A DNA stretch of 64,000 bases from Erpobdella octoculata (GCA_963978895.1 OZ022238.1:43023155-43087154), one strand, 5' to 3'; positions 12,912 to 22,984 are shown, numbered from the stretch's first letter. Notes: generated by a model not told the origin, from the sequence alone. Numbers and translations are program-made.

Positions 12912-15740
12912 CTACAAATTCTTTGAAAGTTTGCATACCAGATCGTTGTTACCGAAAGGTGCAGGTTGCTTCATGTAAACTTCATGAGAAAGATTGGCAT
13001 TAAGGTAAGCTGATTGTACATCATAATGCTTAACAATCATTTTCTTTTGACCAGCTATAGTTAATAATGCTCGAAGTGTAGTTGTCCTAGCAACCGGTGC
13101 AAAAACTTCATCGAAACTATCACCATATTTCTGAGAATAACCTTGAGCAACTAAACGAGCTTTATATTTGACGACATTTTCATTTTCATCAGTTTTTATT
13201 TTGTATACCCATTTACTTCCGATGGCTGTTTTATTCTCGGGTAAATCTGTCAAAATCCAGGTTTTATTCAATTCTAAACATCTGAGTTCTTCTTTCATTG
13301 CTGCAATCCACTGTTGAGCTTCTGTACATGATATAGCTTCTTCATAGGTTCTGGGTACAATCGGGTTAACTGTCACTTTGTTGATAACCTCAAACCTCTC
13401 TGGTGGTTTCCCTTTGTTAGGTCGTTGAGATCTTCTGAGTTCTACTTGCTGTTTTGGTGTTAACTGAATAGCTGTATTGTCTTTATTCAATTCGATTTCA
13501 TTACTTTGAATCGTTGCTTTATCATGATCCACAAAATCATCTTCAAGTGATAATTCAACAAAATTTTCTTCACTAGCAAGATCAGAATTAAGTCTCTGTT
13601 CAGTTCTCGTTTGATTTGAATGGGGTTCTCCTTCAATGAAAATGACATCTTTACTGATGGTGATTTTGTCTGTTTCTGAATCAAGCAAACGGTAACCTTT
13701 TGTCCCTTCCTCATAGCCAACAAAAATTAACTTTCTTGCTTTATCACTTAACTTTTGTCTTTTATTTGCAGGAATTGAAACATAAGCTTTGCAACCAAAC
13801 TTTCTGATGTAACTCAAGTCGGGTTTCTTTTCATTCCACATCTGGTAGGGTGTTTCTTCACGTCCTGTCACTGGGAGCCTGTTTTGCATGTGGTTGGCTG
13901 TAGTTACTGCTTCTCCCCAATATCTGTCAGGTAAACCAGAATCAATCAGCATGCTTCTCACCATTTCGACTAAGTATCGATTTTTCCTTTCAGCACAACC
14001 ATTCTGTTGAGGTGTGTAGGGATTTGTCAGTTGAGTCTGAATGCCTTCATTCTTTAAAAACATCTTTAGTTCATCTCCTGTGTATTCACCTCCTCTGTCT
14101 GATCTGATTATCTTTGGAGTTTTTCTGAATTTTGTTTGAACATACTTGACATATTCTTTAATTTTTGATGACACTTCAGATTTGTATTTCAACAAATAAA
14201 CTTCTGTGTATCTACTGTAGTCGTCAATCATAGTCATGAAGTATCTGTTGCCACTGGGTGTTGAGGTAGACATTGGTCCACAGACATCAGTGTGTATCAA
14301 GTCAAGCACATCATCTGTTTTGGATTCAGATTTCTTTGGAATAGGCTTTCTACTCATTTTTGCTTTGATACAAGTTTCACAAATTTCTGAAATTTCACAA
14401 GGTTTTATATGGAAATTCACTGCAGAATCATGAGCAAGAGTCTTGATGGCATTAGTATCTCTATGACCCAACCTGTTGTGCCAGAGATGTATGCATTCTG
14501 TAGGCATGTTATTGCAAGTAACTCTGAATGTCTTTTGGGTTGTGATGAATTCATAGAGGCCTTTTTCTTCAACTGCATGTAACATAATTTCACCATCTCT
14601 TATTACATGACATGTGTTTCCTTTGAAATGTACTTCAAATCCAAAACTGGTTAGCTTTTTTACAGATATCAAATTTCCTTTTAATTCTGGAACAAACAAC
14701 ACATCTAATAACTTTATTTTCAAACCGAGATTTCCATCAGGACTAAAATTCTGTAAGTACCCATAACCAATACCAGATGATGTTAATTTACCCCCATCAG
14801 CCTGAACCACTTCAACCTTCAGCCTTTTGTCCAAAGCTGCAAAGAAATTTCTATCTCCACACATGTGTGATGTAGCACCTGAATCTATATACCACGAATT
14901 GATGATATTAGCTGTACGTGCTATTGAACAAACATCATAACCTTGTTGGAAATTTCTTTTATCATTAACTTGAGTAAAATGTTTCACAGCTTTTACTTTA
15001 TGTTCAGGGTGCTTCTTCTTCCATTCTATATATTTTCTACAGTCTTTTTTGATGTGATTTGGCTTTTTACAAAAGAAACATGTCAAGGTTGATCTTCCTG
15101 TTGATACGTTTGGTTGGTTCTCACGAGTAGCATGTACATTCATCGCCTGTTGTTCCTGATGTTCTGTTACTGAGGTAGTCATTTCTGTTCGTCTCTTATA
15201 TTCTTCTAAGAGTTTATTCTTGACAAGCTCTTGAGTCAGGTCTTCCTCAGGTCGAGTTTCAAGGGCAGTGATTAATGTTCCATAACTATCAGGCAAACTA
15301 CTTAGAAATAATGCAACAGTTAAATGTTCAGCAAATGATTCACCGAGTGATGACAACTGGTCGATCAAATCTTCCATTTTTGCCAGATGTTGCTCCATAT
15401 TTCCAGTTTCTGTCAACTTTAACCCACAAAGTTTCTTTAACAAATTAACTTTATTCGATAATGTAGACTTTTCATGATATTTCTTTAGGGCATCCCACGT
15501 TTCTTTAGCAGTTGTTAACTTCCGGATGAGATTCAGCTGATTGTCTTCTACAAGTAAACCGATCGTGGCTCTAGCTTTACGGTCCTTCAATTGCCATGCG
15601 GTGTTTGTGGGATTCGGCGAGTCTTCACTACTGGTATCCCACAAATCTTCTTTAGTCAACAAAAGTTCGATCTTAAACTTCCAAGTTTGATAATTATGAT
15701 TATTTAGTTTCGTAATTCTCAAAGCTGCACTTTCAGTCAT
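12912..15740 (-). CDS. Copia polyprotein, N-terminal part: Gag, protease, integrase, RT start
   Basis: A 942-codon frame with domains in the copia order. Gag (UBN2-like) covers residues 1-190 and a CCHC knuckle CFFCKKPNHIKKDC lies at 221-234. The aspartic protease motif is WYIDSGATSHM (Asp286). The integrase zinc-binding HLWHNRLGH...CETCIKAK is followed by its catalytic triad in IHTDVCGP, SDRGGEYTG and CAERKN. RT begins at about residue 830 (WVYKIKTDENENVVKYKARL, SFDEVFAPVAR). The frame stops at UAG (12912-12914) inside RT, where relatives have tyrosine before GLKQ. The start chosen is the first Met, 120 bp inside the 5' LTR. Such products form cytoplasmic particles and insert cDNA into the genome. 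As it stands, RT and RNase H are cut off. Confidence 0.93.
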   Translation of the reverse strand: MTESAALRITKLNNHNYQTWKFKIELLLTKEDLWDTSSEDSPNPTNTAWQLKDRKARATIGLLVEDNQLNLIRKLTTAKETWDALKKYHEKSTLSNKVNLLKKLCGLKLTETGNMEQHLAKMEDLIDQLSSLGESFAEHLTVALFLSSLPDSYGTLITALETRPEEDLTQELVKNKLLEEYKRRTEMTTSVTEHQEQQAMNVHATRENQPNVSTGRSTLTCFFCKKPNHIKKDCRKYIEWKKKHPEHKVKAVKHFTQVNDKRNFQQGYDVCSIARTANIINSWYIDSGATSHMCGDRNFFAALDKRLKVEVVQADGGKLTSSGIGYGYLQNFSPDGNLGLKIKLLDVLFVPELKGNLISVKKLTSFGFEVHFKGNTCHVIRDGEIMLHAVEEKGLYEFITTQKTFRVTCNNMPTECIHLWHNRLGHRDTNAIKTLAHDSAVNFHIKPCEISEICETCIKAKMSRKPIPKKSESKTDDVLDLIHTDVCGPMSTSTPSGNRYFMTMIDDYSRYTEVYLLKYKSEVSSKIKEYVKYVQTKFRKTPKIIRSDRGGEYTGDELKMFLKNEGIQTQLTNPYTPQQNGCAERKNRYLVEMVRSMLIDSGLPDRYWGEAVTTANHMQNRLPVTGREETPYQMWNEKKPDLSYIRKFGCKAYVSIPANKRQKLSDKARKLIFVGYEEGTKGYRLLDSETDKITISKDVIFIEGEPHSNQTRTEQRLNSDLASEENFVELSLEDDFVDHDKATIQSNEIELNKDNTAIQLTPKQQVELRRSQRPNKGKPPERFEVINKVTVNPIVPRTYEEAISCTEAQQWIAAMKEELRCLELNKTWILTDLPENKTAIGSKWVYKIKTDENENVVKYKARLVAQGYSQKYGDSFDEVFAPVARTTTLRALLTIAGQKKMIVKHYDVQSAYLNANLSHEVYMKQPAPFGNNDLVCKLSKNL

Positions 15741-15842
15741 TGTTAAATTCAGTTTAACTTACGCTCGAAAAAAAATACCCGGATGAGCGATGACGAATAC
15801 CTTAGAAAACTGACTTAACGACTATCTTTATCGCAATTTACA

Positions 15843-15862
15843 CGTATACTGGGCCCATAACC
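15843..15862 (-). other. Copia primer binding site (half-tRNA-iMet type)
   Basis: On the minus strand GGTTATGGGCCCAG follows the 5' LTR without a gap. It is complementary to CTGGGCCCATAACC, the anticodon stem-loop of animal initiator tRNA. This is the internal-fragment primer known for Drosophila copia, not the usual tRNA 3' end. Confidence 0.85.
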
Positions 15863-16025
15863 TGTTAGATTATGAAAAACAAATTGCGAAGTTTATTATT
15901 ATCAAACTTAATCGAATATAATGTTACGAGCACAGAGCAGGCAATGGCGTCGAACAATCAAAACATCGGAAGAAGGAGCAAAGAACTAATTAACATAAAA
16001 GACAATAAATCGTTGTAATCCAACA
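15863..16025 (-). repeat. Copia 5' LTR
   Basis: 163 bp, apparently identical to 11629-11791. It should carry the element's promoter and polyadenylation signal; it contains AATAATAAAC-type A/T-rich stretches but no motif I would assign. Confidence 0.95.
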
Positions 16026-17107
<1,082 letters not shown>

Positions 17108-17239
17108 ATTTAACTATATATATATATATATACCTCAATAATTCGTCTAATTTTGGTATAATACTCAAACACAGGAAAAAACACCTTAATATTAAAAAAA
17201 TCATTTACAACTATAAATCCAAATCCAAATTTATTTAAT

Positions 17240-18345
17240 TAAAAGTTTCTTTAGCGGATTTGATGTTGCAGCAAATCTATCAATGATTTTATCTACAGGA
17301 ATTTTTTCCAAAATGTCTTTTTCTGAGGCAAGTATTATAAAAGAAGAGAACCAACATTGAGGTCCTTAACCGGTTCTTAATGAGTCGAACCCTGCTCATC
17401 GCTCTCTCAGCACTAGCACTTCTATTTGCGACACAAATATCTTGCACAACATGTCCAATGCGGGAAATCCAGACAGTTCCTGAAGCGCTCTAACTGGCTT
17501 GACAAAACTTTGTTCAGCCCATTTTTTGCAAATAATAATCTTGCTATCGGTTTCTAAATGGTTATCTTCATTTTCACTTTCATTCTGTATCGAACGTGTG
17601 CCGGACATCAGCTCATTTACGCATATAATCGTGTGTAGTTTTTGAAAGGCTGGTATAAATTCTCTTGCAACATTAATTGCATCCATTTCGTAAAAACTGC
17701 ACAGTTTTCAATATTTACACTTTGAATTTCTGGCATGCTGGATAGCAAAAAACGAGGCGTAAAAAACTGAACTTCGCGCAAAACATCAATGGCCTTGTCA
17801 GTAAACTTTTTTCTAAACTCACTCTGAACATTTACTTGTGCCTGTATGTAGGTATTTACTTTAAAGGCTTTTTCCGGGTTTTGAAGTCGTTCATCTCGAG
17901 TCACTTCTCCCGGCCTTAGTTTTTTTTTTGGCTTTTAACGGGGAAGTTCGGCTCAATGAAATGGTCAACTGCAAACTGATTTGCTTCAATAATCAATTTG
18001 TTCCAACCCATGTCGGCATTGTCTTTCATTTTATTAAATTTATTGACACAATCTTGAGTAAGTGATGCTGCAACCCCATAATCACATGAACTCCCTGTAG
18101 CAAACGAGACACGGGTCCAGTTTTTTTTAACAATATTGTGGAGCATGAAAAGTGTCACAATGATGTCAAATTCCCTTAGGTGACGTGTCAGGTTATCGGC
18201 GCTGCTTACAGTAGTTGCGTCATAACTGGACACAGTAGAAAGTTTTTCCACTGCATCAATAATACTGTCATAGCGATCAAGAACAATGCAAACCCCATCT
18301 TCTAGGCTTCGCCAAGACCTCGTTGTCTTTAGTCTTTACGCGAGG
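17240..18345 (-). pseudogene. hAT transposase pseudogene (ZMYM1-like group)
   Basis: Minus-strand frames at 18251-17916, 17904-17617 and 17686-17396 join with flanking sequence into the C-terminal half of a hAT transposase of the kind annotated as zinc finger MYM-type 1-like. Recognisable blocks are RSWRSLEDGVCIVLDRYDSI, VSSADNLTRHLREFDIIVTL and KAFKVNTYIQAQVNVQSEF. After these come ELSGFPALDMLCKIFVS and, at the very end, ASEKDILEKIPVDKIIDRFA. The last two belong to the dimerisation domain. Several frameshifts and stops divide it, and the N-terminal zinc finger and catalytic start are missing. No terminal repeats were found, so it is a truncated fragment. Confidence 0.8.
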
Positions 18346-18451
18346 CTCATCTTTTTGAGCTGCCGTTAAGACGGCATTCCTTTTATACCCATTAAAAAGT
18401 TATAAAGTTTCTCCAGTAAACTCAATGTGCCTACAACATGTGGAGAACTTT

Positions 18452-18840
18452 TTAAAATTCCTTGTTTCTGGCGTTTTTCATGTTGTTTGCTTTTTCAGTA
18501 AGTCCGTCTTTTTGGTAATCCTGATTACCTTTTTTTTGGATTTCAGTAAGTGTTTTTTCTGTGGTTTCAGCCTCTGAGGATTTTTTATCACCGCTTTTCA
18601 GCGCCTCTGAGTAGGATTTTTGTAATCCCGCAGTCTTGATAGTTTCTTTGGCTTTCTGCCATTTGGGGCATTCCTCGCTGCCTGTCCTGTGGTCAGGAGT
18701 CTTGCAGCTGGCACACATCTTTTTGGGGCAAAAGGTTTTGGCACTGCAGTATTTGGCCACATGACCAAATTGGTTGCAGTTGTAGCACCTAATTGGGTTA
18801 GGGACATACTCCTTTAACCGAAAATTCAAGAAAAAAAATT
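18452..18840 (-). pseudogene. LINE ORF1 (Gag-like, CCHC) fragment
   Basis: The minus strand encodes LNFRLKEYVPNPIRCYNCNQ and a CCHC knuckle CYNCNQFGHVAKYC, then CASCKTPDHRTGSEEC, a second cysteine-rich knuckle. A lysine/threonine-rich tail with YSEALKSGDKK follows. It is a second copy of the protein encoded at 19367-20653, with the same order but different indels: it keeps the last knuckle that the longer copy has lost and lacks the middle one. ORF1 proteins coat LINE RNA. It is truncated at its N-terminal side at 18840. Confidence 0.85.
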
Positions 18841-18856
18841 CTAACATATTTCGGAG

Positions 18857-18935
18857 CAGTGATATTTCAGTTACAACTTTTCAGTTACAGTTACAGTTAA
18901 AGTTACAACATTTTTCAGTTGCAGTCATATCACTG
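18857..18935. mobile_element. 79-bp palindromic unit with hAT-like ends
   Basis: Begins CAGTGATAT and ends ATATCACTG, with repeats of CAGTTACA between. It sits at the boundary between a LINE ORF1 fragment and a hAT dimerisation-domain fragment. No matching 8-bp target duplication was found. Confidence 0.45.
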
Positions 18936-19190
18936 CAAACCGAGAAGATGCGCTCCACATATGTTTCTGAAGCAGGTGCAGAGATAAGGTCTTTAGCGAA
19001 GGCCGCTATTAGAGGATACACTGTTTCTGAGGCTGTCCAGAAACTTAATCCAGTTTGATTAGCAGCTAATCTTTTTGAAGCACCAAGATAAACATTAAGT
19101 TTTTCCTCAACAGAACTTCCGTGCCTAGATTCCTTGCTCGAAGAACTGGAAGCTTCAATTTCTTGGGCAAGCCTCTTAAATCAGAAGACG
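18936..19190 (-). pseudogene. hAT transposase dimerisation-domain fragment
   Basis: The minus strand reads EKLNVYLGASKRLAANQ, LSFWTASETVYPLIAAFAKD and LISAPASETYVERIFSVCSD. This is the conserved end of hAT transposases (FW...PLLA..A..YL..PASS...ER.FS..G). It is about 80 residues with at least one frame break and has no catalytic part. It is more diverged in sequence from the 17240-18345 pseudogene than a simple duplicate would be, so it comes from another element. Confidence 0.75.
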
Positions 19191-19366
19191 ATTGCAACAG
19201 CACTATCAACTATCAATAATAACAAAAGGCCGCGGATATATATTTTTTTTATTGTAGTTTTACGTCATTATACATTGTATTTTTAGACGGAACAAAAAAA
19301 AAGAAAGAAAGAAATACAATAAAATAAAAATAAATGTGTCCATTAAGAGACGGAAAAAGAAAAATG
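19191..19366. other. Low-complexity spacer
   Basis: A/T-rich spacer with (GAAA)n-like purine runs downstream of the LINE ORF1. It may be the 3' region of that element; nothing else was seen. Confidence 0.4.
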
Positions 19367-20653
19367 TCAGAAAATATATCTAAAAAATTCTTCATCTTCT
19401 TCTTCTTCCCTCTCTTTTTTTCGTTGGACATCATTGTTACCATTCTCTAGCTGATTCCTCAATTCCGGAGCCAGGGAGAATGGCTGCTGCAGTCTTTGAT
19501 GCTGCAATTTCTTGGTTGTGGTGTTCGTCTTTTGGTTGACCAACGTGGAGAGCACCTGCAAAATCTCATCAATCATGGTTAGCAATTTAACTACCGTGTC
19601 TGCCTCTAGTGTTTTTCCTGTGGTTTTCTTTTTCAGCGAGTCAGTCCTTTCGGCAATCCTGGTTACTTGTTTTTGGATTTCAGGTGTTTTATCTTGGATC
19701 TCGGCCTCTGTAGTTTTTTTAAAACCGCTTTTCAGCGCCTCTGAGTAAGTTTTTCTTGAAGTCTGGCAGCTGGCACATATCTTTTTAGGTGGTTCTAGTT
19801 CTGGCGTTGAGCAGTTTTTTAGCTCGTGCTTTCCGGCACACCTAGGGCAAGAGGTTTTGGCCTTACAGTACTTGTCCACATGCCCGAATTGATTGCAGTT
19901 ATAGCATCTAACTGGGTTAGGGAGGTACTCCTTAACCCGAAAATTCAAGAAAGATATTCTAACGTAATTTGGAGGATTCTGGTCCGGCTCGATGGTAAGG
20001 ATGACCGCGGTGGTCTCCTGAAACCTTCCATCAATTTTTTTCTTTATCAGCACTGCTGCGGTACATCCAGAGTTTTTGGTTATTATATCTAATGAAATTT
20101 CCAGTGGAACACCGGTGATAATCATTTTTATTTTCTTAACTAGTGGTTTATTTAGGACCCTAACCTGGTATCCAGCAATTTCCTGTAGGTTTTCCATTTT
20201 TTCTTTTTCAGCTCTTGACACAAGGAGTCGAATCTTTTTTCCCTTGCCGGTAATCACTGGCTTTCGGTTCAGGTATTTTGATAAGCTGCCTTCGATTTGG
20301 AAGGGATCTATCATCGTCATATTCGTCAAGATTAGGAATTCGATCGGTTCATTGGGTTCTTTTTCTGCCGCTGGTTGTTGTTGTATGTTCTGTTGGCTGG
20401 GTCCTGTTTTGGCTGAGGAAGCGCTCCTGAAGCTTGCTAGGATCTTGGCAGGGGTGAAGGTTTTAGCAATGATTTCCTCTATATCTAACGGTAGTGTTCC
20501 CTTGACGGCAGGTATCGGCGGTTTTTCTGCAGAGCTGGTTTTCCTCTGGAGAGGAGTAGATTCCTCACTGTCGGAAGCCTGAGCCCATGTTTCTTCGATG
20601 ATATTCCTCGAAGGCTTGTTCATTTTCAACTTTTTTTCGGTCCCATGAGACAT
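19367..20653 (-). CDS. Gag-like ORF1 of a non-LTR retrotransposon, open frame
   Basis: An uninterrupted frame whose likely start is the Met at 20653 or 20623. The frame is open further upstream, but that part lies in an unrelated C-rich repeat. The N-terminal part is Ser/Thr/Pro-rich. The middle (for example NRKPVITGKGKKIRLLVSRA and KKIKMIITGVPLEIS) resembles the RRM-like region of ORF1 proteins in the Jockey/I group. Then follow two knuckles, CYNCNQFGHVDKYC and CPRCAGKHELKNC, and a broken third (CASCQTS). The end is charged, rich in Glu/Arg. No endonuclease-RT frame follows downstream, so only ORF1 survives here. ORF1 proteins bind element RNA in ribonucleoprotein particles. That a frame of 429 codons is free of stops suggests a recent insertion. 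Confidence 0.8.
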   Translation of the reverse strand: MSHGTEKKLKMNKPSRNIIEETWAQASDSEESTPLQRKTSSAEKPPIPAVKGTLPLDIEEIIAKTFTPAKILASFRSASSAKTGPSQQNIQQQPAAEKEPNEPIEFLILTNMTMIDPFQIEGSLSKYLNRKPVITGKGKKIRLLVSRAEKEKMENLQEIAGYQVRVLNKPLVKKIKMIITGVPLEISLDIITKNSGCTAAVLIKKKIDGRFQETTAVILTIEPDQNPPNYVRISFLNFRVKEYLPNPVRCYNCNQFGHVDKYCKAKTSCPRCAGKHELKNCSTPELEPPKKICASCQTSRKTYSEALKSGFKKTTEAEIQDKTPEIQKQVTRIAERTDSLKKKTTGKTLEADTVVKLLTMIDEILQVLSTLVNQKTNTTTKKLQHQRLQQPFSLAPELRNQLENGNNDVQRKKEREEEEDEEFFRYIF

Positions 20654-20970
20654 ATAATTCACAACGAATGTAGGACATTTACCCCCCGGACGTTTTCCCC
20701 CGGACATTCCCCCTCCGACAGACCCTAGGACATTTCCCCCTAGGGTAAGACATTTCCCCCCGTGGTGATGTAGTAGTATGAATTTGTGGTTTTGCAAGTG
20801 TTTTCTTGCATGCCATAAATATGTGTGAGCGTGAATTGTGTACCGGAAATTCCCCCGCCATGAGTATGATAATTCTCACCCCACGAGGTAGGTCAAGGCA
20901 GAGTTAAATTTCACAAGTTTTTCTAAGAAACACAAACACCTTTTTAAATTATTAAACAGTTATTGGTTAC
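20654..20970. repeat. C-rich GGACATTTCCCCC repeat region
   Basis: Between 20666 and 20762, GGACATTTACCCCCC, GGACGTTTTCCCCC, GGACATTCCCCC, GGACATTTCCCCC and AGACATTTCCCCCC follow each other with short spacers. The rest (to 20970) has no recognised feature. Confidence 0.8.
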
Positions 20971-20972
20971 AT

Positions 20973-21740
20973 TTAAATATTGTTAAAACAAATAATGTGC
21001 CCTAGACCCTCTAGGACATCTTCCAATGTTTTTATGTTTTTTCGGCGTGCATCCGTTAACGAAAAAAGAGCCGATTGAAGCGCCTTCGTCGATCGCTTTA
21101 CTCTCTTGGCTGCTGGTTCTCCTCGAGCCTCCCTTAGGATTGAGGTTGACGCCATTGCTTCGTCCTGCTGAAGCGCTTCTATGAGCATCCACAACGAGGG
21201 TGACGATGACCAACAAGGCTAGAAAACCCACAGTTCCAGGACTCGCATATATTGTTGGTTCGATCACCCCTTTTTAAGTTGCTTCATGAACGTTCCAAAG
21301 CGGTGGCGGGAACAATGGCGGCTTCCGACGTAAGTTCAGTTTTGGAATTCCATCGCCAGTTCCTGGGCGTTTGACACGTCTTATCGTTCCGAAAACATAA
21401 GTGGCATCAAAGTAATTTATTAATAATTCCAGAGCTTCCAGGCCATCGTCTTGTGGTATTTTTCTGATAAGGTACCGCATCACATACAGTTGCTGGAACT
21501 GCGGTGGTGACATAGAAAAGTTGCCGCCCATTAACCAGCGATCGGCCATGGCAAGGTGACGTAGCTGTTCCGGCGAGCTGAAAACCACGACTCGTTCTGA
21601 AGACGTCACTCCACTGTCGAATATGAGAAAACGCTGTGGGTTTTGTGAAACCGTTTCCGTCCATGTGCTTCTGATTCTGACGTCTGCGAGGGTTGCTGGT
21701 TCAGCGGGAAGTGCGCCTCGTCGCTGTCTGAAAGCATATA
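20973..21740 (-). pseudogene. MULE (Mutator-like) transposase pseudogene
   Basis: On the minus strand the frame from about 21740 to 21274 begins with RIRSTWTETVSQNPQRFLIF and continues with VVVFSSPEQLRHLAMADRWL, MGGNFSMSPPQFQQLYVM, the entry into the MULE DDE domain (usually ..L..A..W..DGTF...P..F.QLY). It then jumps to ALELLINYFDATYVFGTIRR, so most of the catalytic core is lost. A frameshift near 21250 leads to NNICESWNCGFSSLVGHRHP and the C-terminal LWMLIEALQQDEAMASTSIL. This order is that of MULE proteins often annotated as FLYWCH or uncharacterised transposase-like. Full proteins have about 450-600 residues; about 240 remain here. Confidence 0.75.
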
Positions 21741-21833
21741 TGTTAAATAGAAAATGTAACTAAAACTATGTCCAACGCAACTGGCAGCATTTCATACTTG
21801 TAACATAATTTTATGGAAATACTAGCTGCGTAA

Positions 21834-21898
21834 TAGCGTCTTAAAACACATGGTGTAAATGACTATAAACTATAATACAAAAAAAAAAAAAAAAAAAA
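21834..21898 (+). mobile_element. Very short poly(A) retroposon, copy 1
   Basis: A core of about 45 bp, starting TAGCGTCTTAAAACACATGG and ending ACTATAAACTATAATAC, is followed by about 20 A. It is flanked by perfect 9-bp duplications GCTGCGTAA (21825-21833 and 21899-21907). The insertion splits the Helitron 3' end. Confidence 0.85.
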
Positions 21899-22004
21899 GC
21901 TGCGTAACCCGGCACTGCCCGGGCATCTTTGCATCTATTGAAACATTTATGCAGATACTTTTGATTTTTAATTAAAAGAAATACAACAAACACATACACT
22001 CATT

Positions 22005-22984
22005 TTATTGCAAAGCTTTCTGATACACAATGTTTTTTGTTTTTCCATACGGTGCATATATGTACAAATTGTTCGGACTTCCAACACGGGAACATGCCAC
22101 ATACAGCTGACCATGTGAGAAGCAAGGGGTTTCCAAGTTAATGCCAGCCACTTTCAACGACTGGCCTTGAGCTTTGTTGATGGACATGGCAAAAGCCAGA
22201 CGCACAGGAAACTGTAAACGCTTGAAAGTGAATGGCAAATCACTCGGAATGAGCGGTATTCTGAGAATGAAAACTCGAAGATCTTGAAGTGTTCGATTTA
22301 GAGCTTCCAGTGCCCGTTTGTGAGCCATGGTACATTCATCCCAAATAATGATGCTGCATTCTTGAAGAACTTTGGCTGGACCAGTTCCTTTAGAGATGCC
22401 ACAGACTGGAGAGTCATTGTGTGCTAAATCGAGAGGAAGCTTCAAGGCCGAGTGAGCAGTTTTCCCGCCTTGAAGAAGAGTCGCTGCTATTCCGGAAGAC
22501 GCAACTGCCAAAGCAATTTTTTCTGTACACGGACTTTTGAGAGCAAAAGGTTGAGAATGAACGTTTTGCCTGTTCCACCTGGAGCATCAAGAAAAAAAAT
22601 TCCTCCCTTGTTTTTGCCCACAGTCTCAAGAATCGTAAAATAGGCCATTTTCTGGTCAGTCACAAGTTTTGGTTCACTGGCTTGAATATGTTCATTCAAA
22701 AAATCCAATCCGTAACTGGTCTCACATAGAATTTCACGACACAGCTGATTACTTTCTTGGTGTCGTTCGGGTTCAGGCATGCCACAAAACTTGAGCCGTT
22801 TTCCAGACATAGCTAAAGTGTGGTCTTCTAAAAGGCACAATGATTTGTTGAAAATGTTTTCATTGTAATCAATCTCGAGATCCGGATGTTGCTGACGCAG
22901 CTCATGCAGGATGTCCTCACTCAGTGCTTTTTTGTATTTACTCCACAACTGTTTAGGGTTTGAAATAGAACATGATGTCAACAA
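22005..22984 (-). pseudogene. Helitron helicase domain (PIF1-like), deleted inside
   Basis: Frames 22984-22487 and 22511-22005 give a PIF1-like SF1 helicase. Motif I is FFLDAPGGTGKTF (about 22563-22593), motif II SIIIWDECTM (about 22325-22355). Directly after RTLQDLR the frame goes on with VFILRIPLIPSDLPFTF, so the block from motif II through IV (roughly 150 residues in relatives) is gone. Motifs V and VI follow as FAMSINKAQGQSL and LYVACSRVGSPNNLYIY. A frameshift lies at about 22490-22510, between the Walker A region and MAVASSGIAATLL. The upstream boundary is an intron (22997-23086; CAG|GTAAAT donor, TTTTTCAG acceptor) that joins it to 23083-23943. The helicase would unwind DNA during rolling-circle transposition; this one cannot be functional. 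Confidence 0.88.

Larger units (their letters stand above)
11629..16025 (-). mobile_element. Copia (Ty1/copia) LTR retrotransposon, nearly intact
   Basis: A 4397-bp element on the minus strand, bounded by two 163-bp LTRs. The 5' LTR is followed at once by a primer site matching the anticodon arm of initiator methionine tRNA, and the 3' LTR is preceded by a purine tract GAGGGGGGG. A single Gag-Pol frame of about 1305 codons fills the inside. Its only visible defect is one UAG stop. The LTRs look identical, so the insertion is recent. The flanking 5 bp are GGGGG on one side and GCGGG on the other, so the target duplication is imperfect or the junction has changed. Confidence 0.95.

Noticed and set aside
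12912..12914. Programmed UAG readthrough in copia
   Set aside because: No evidence beyond position; the stop falls inside RT, not between Gag and Pol where recoding usually lies. Kept only as an open question.
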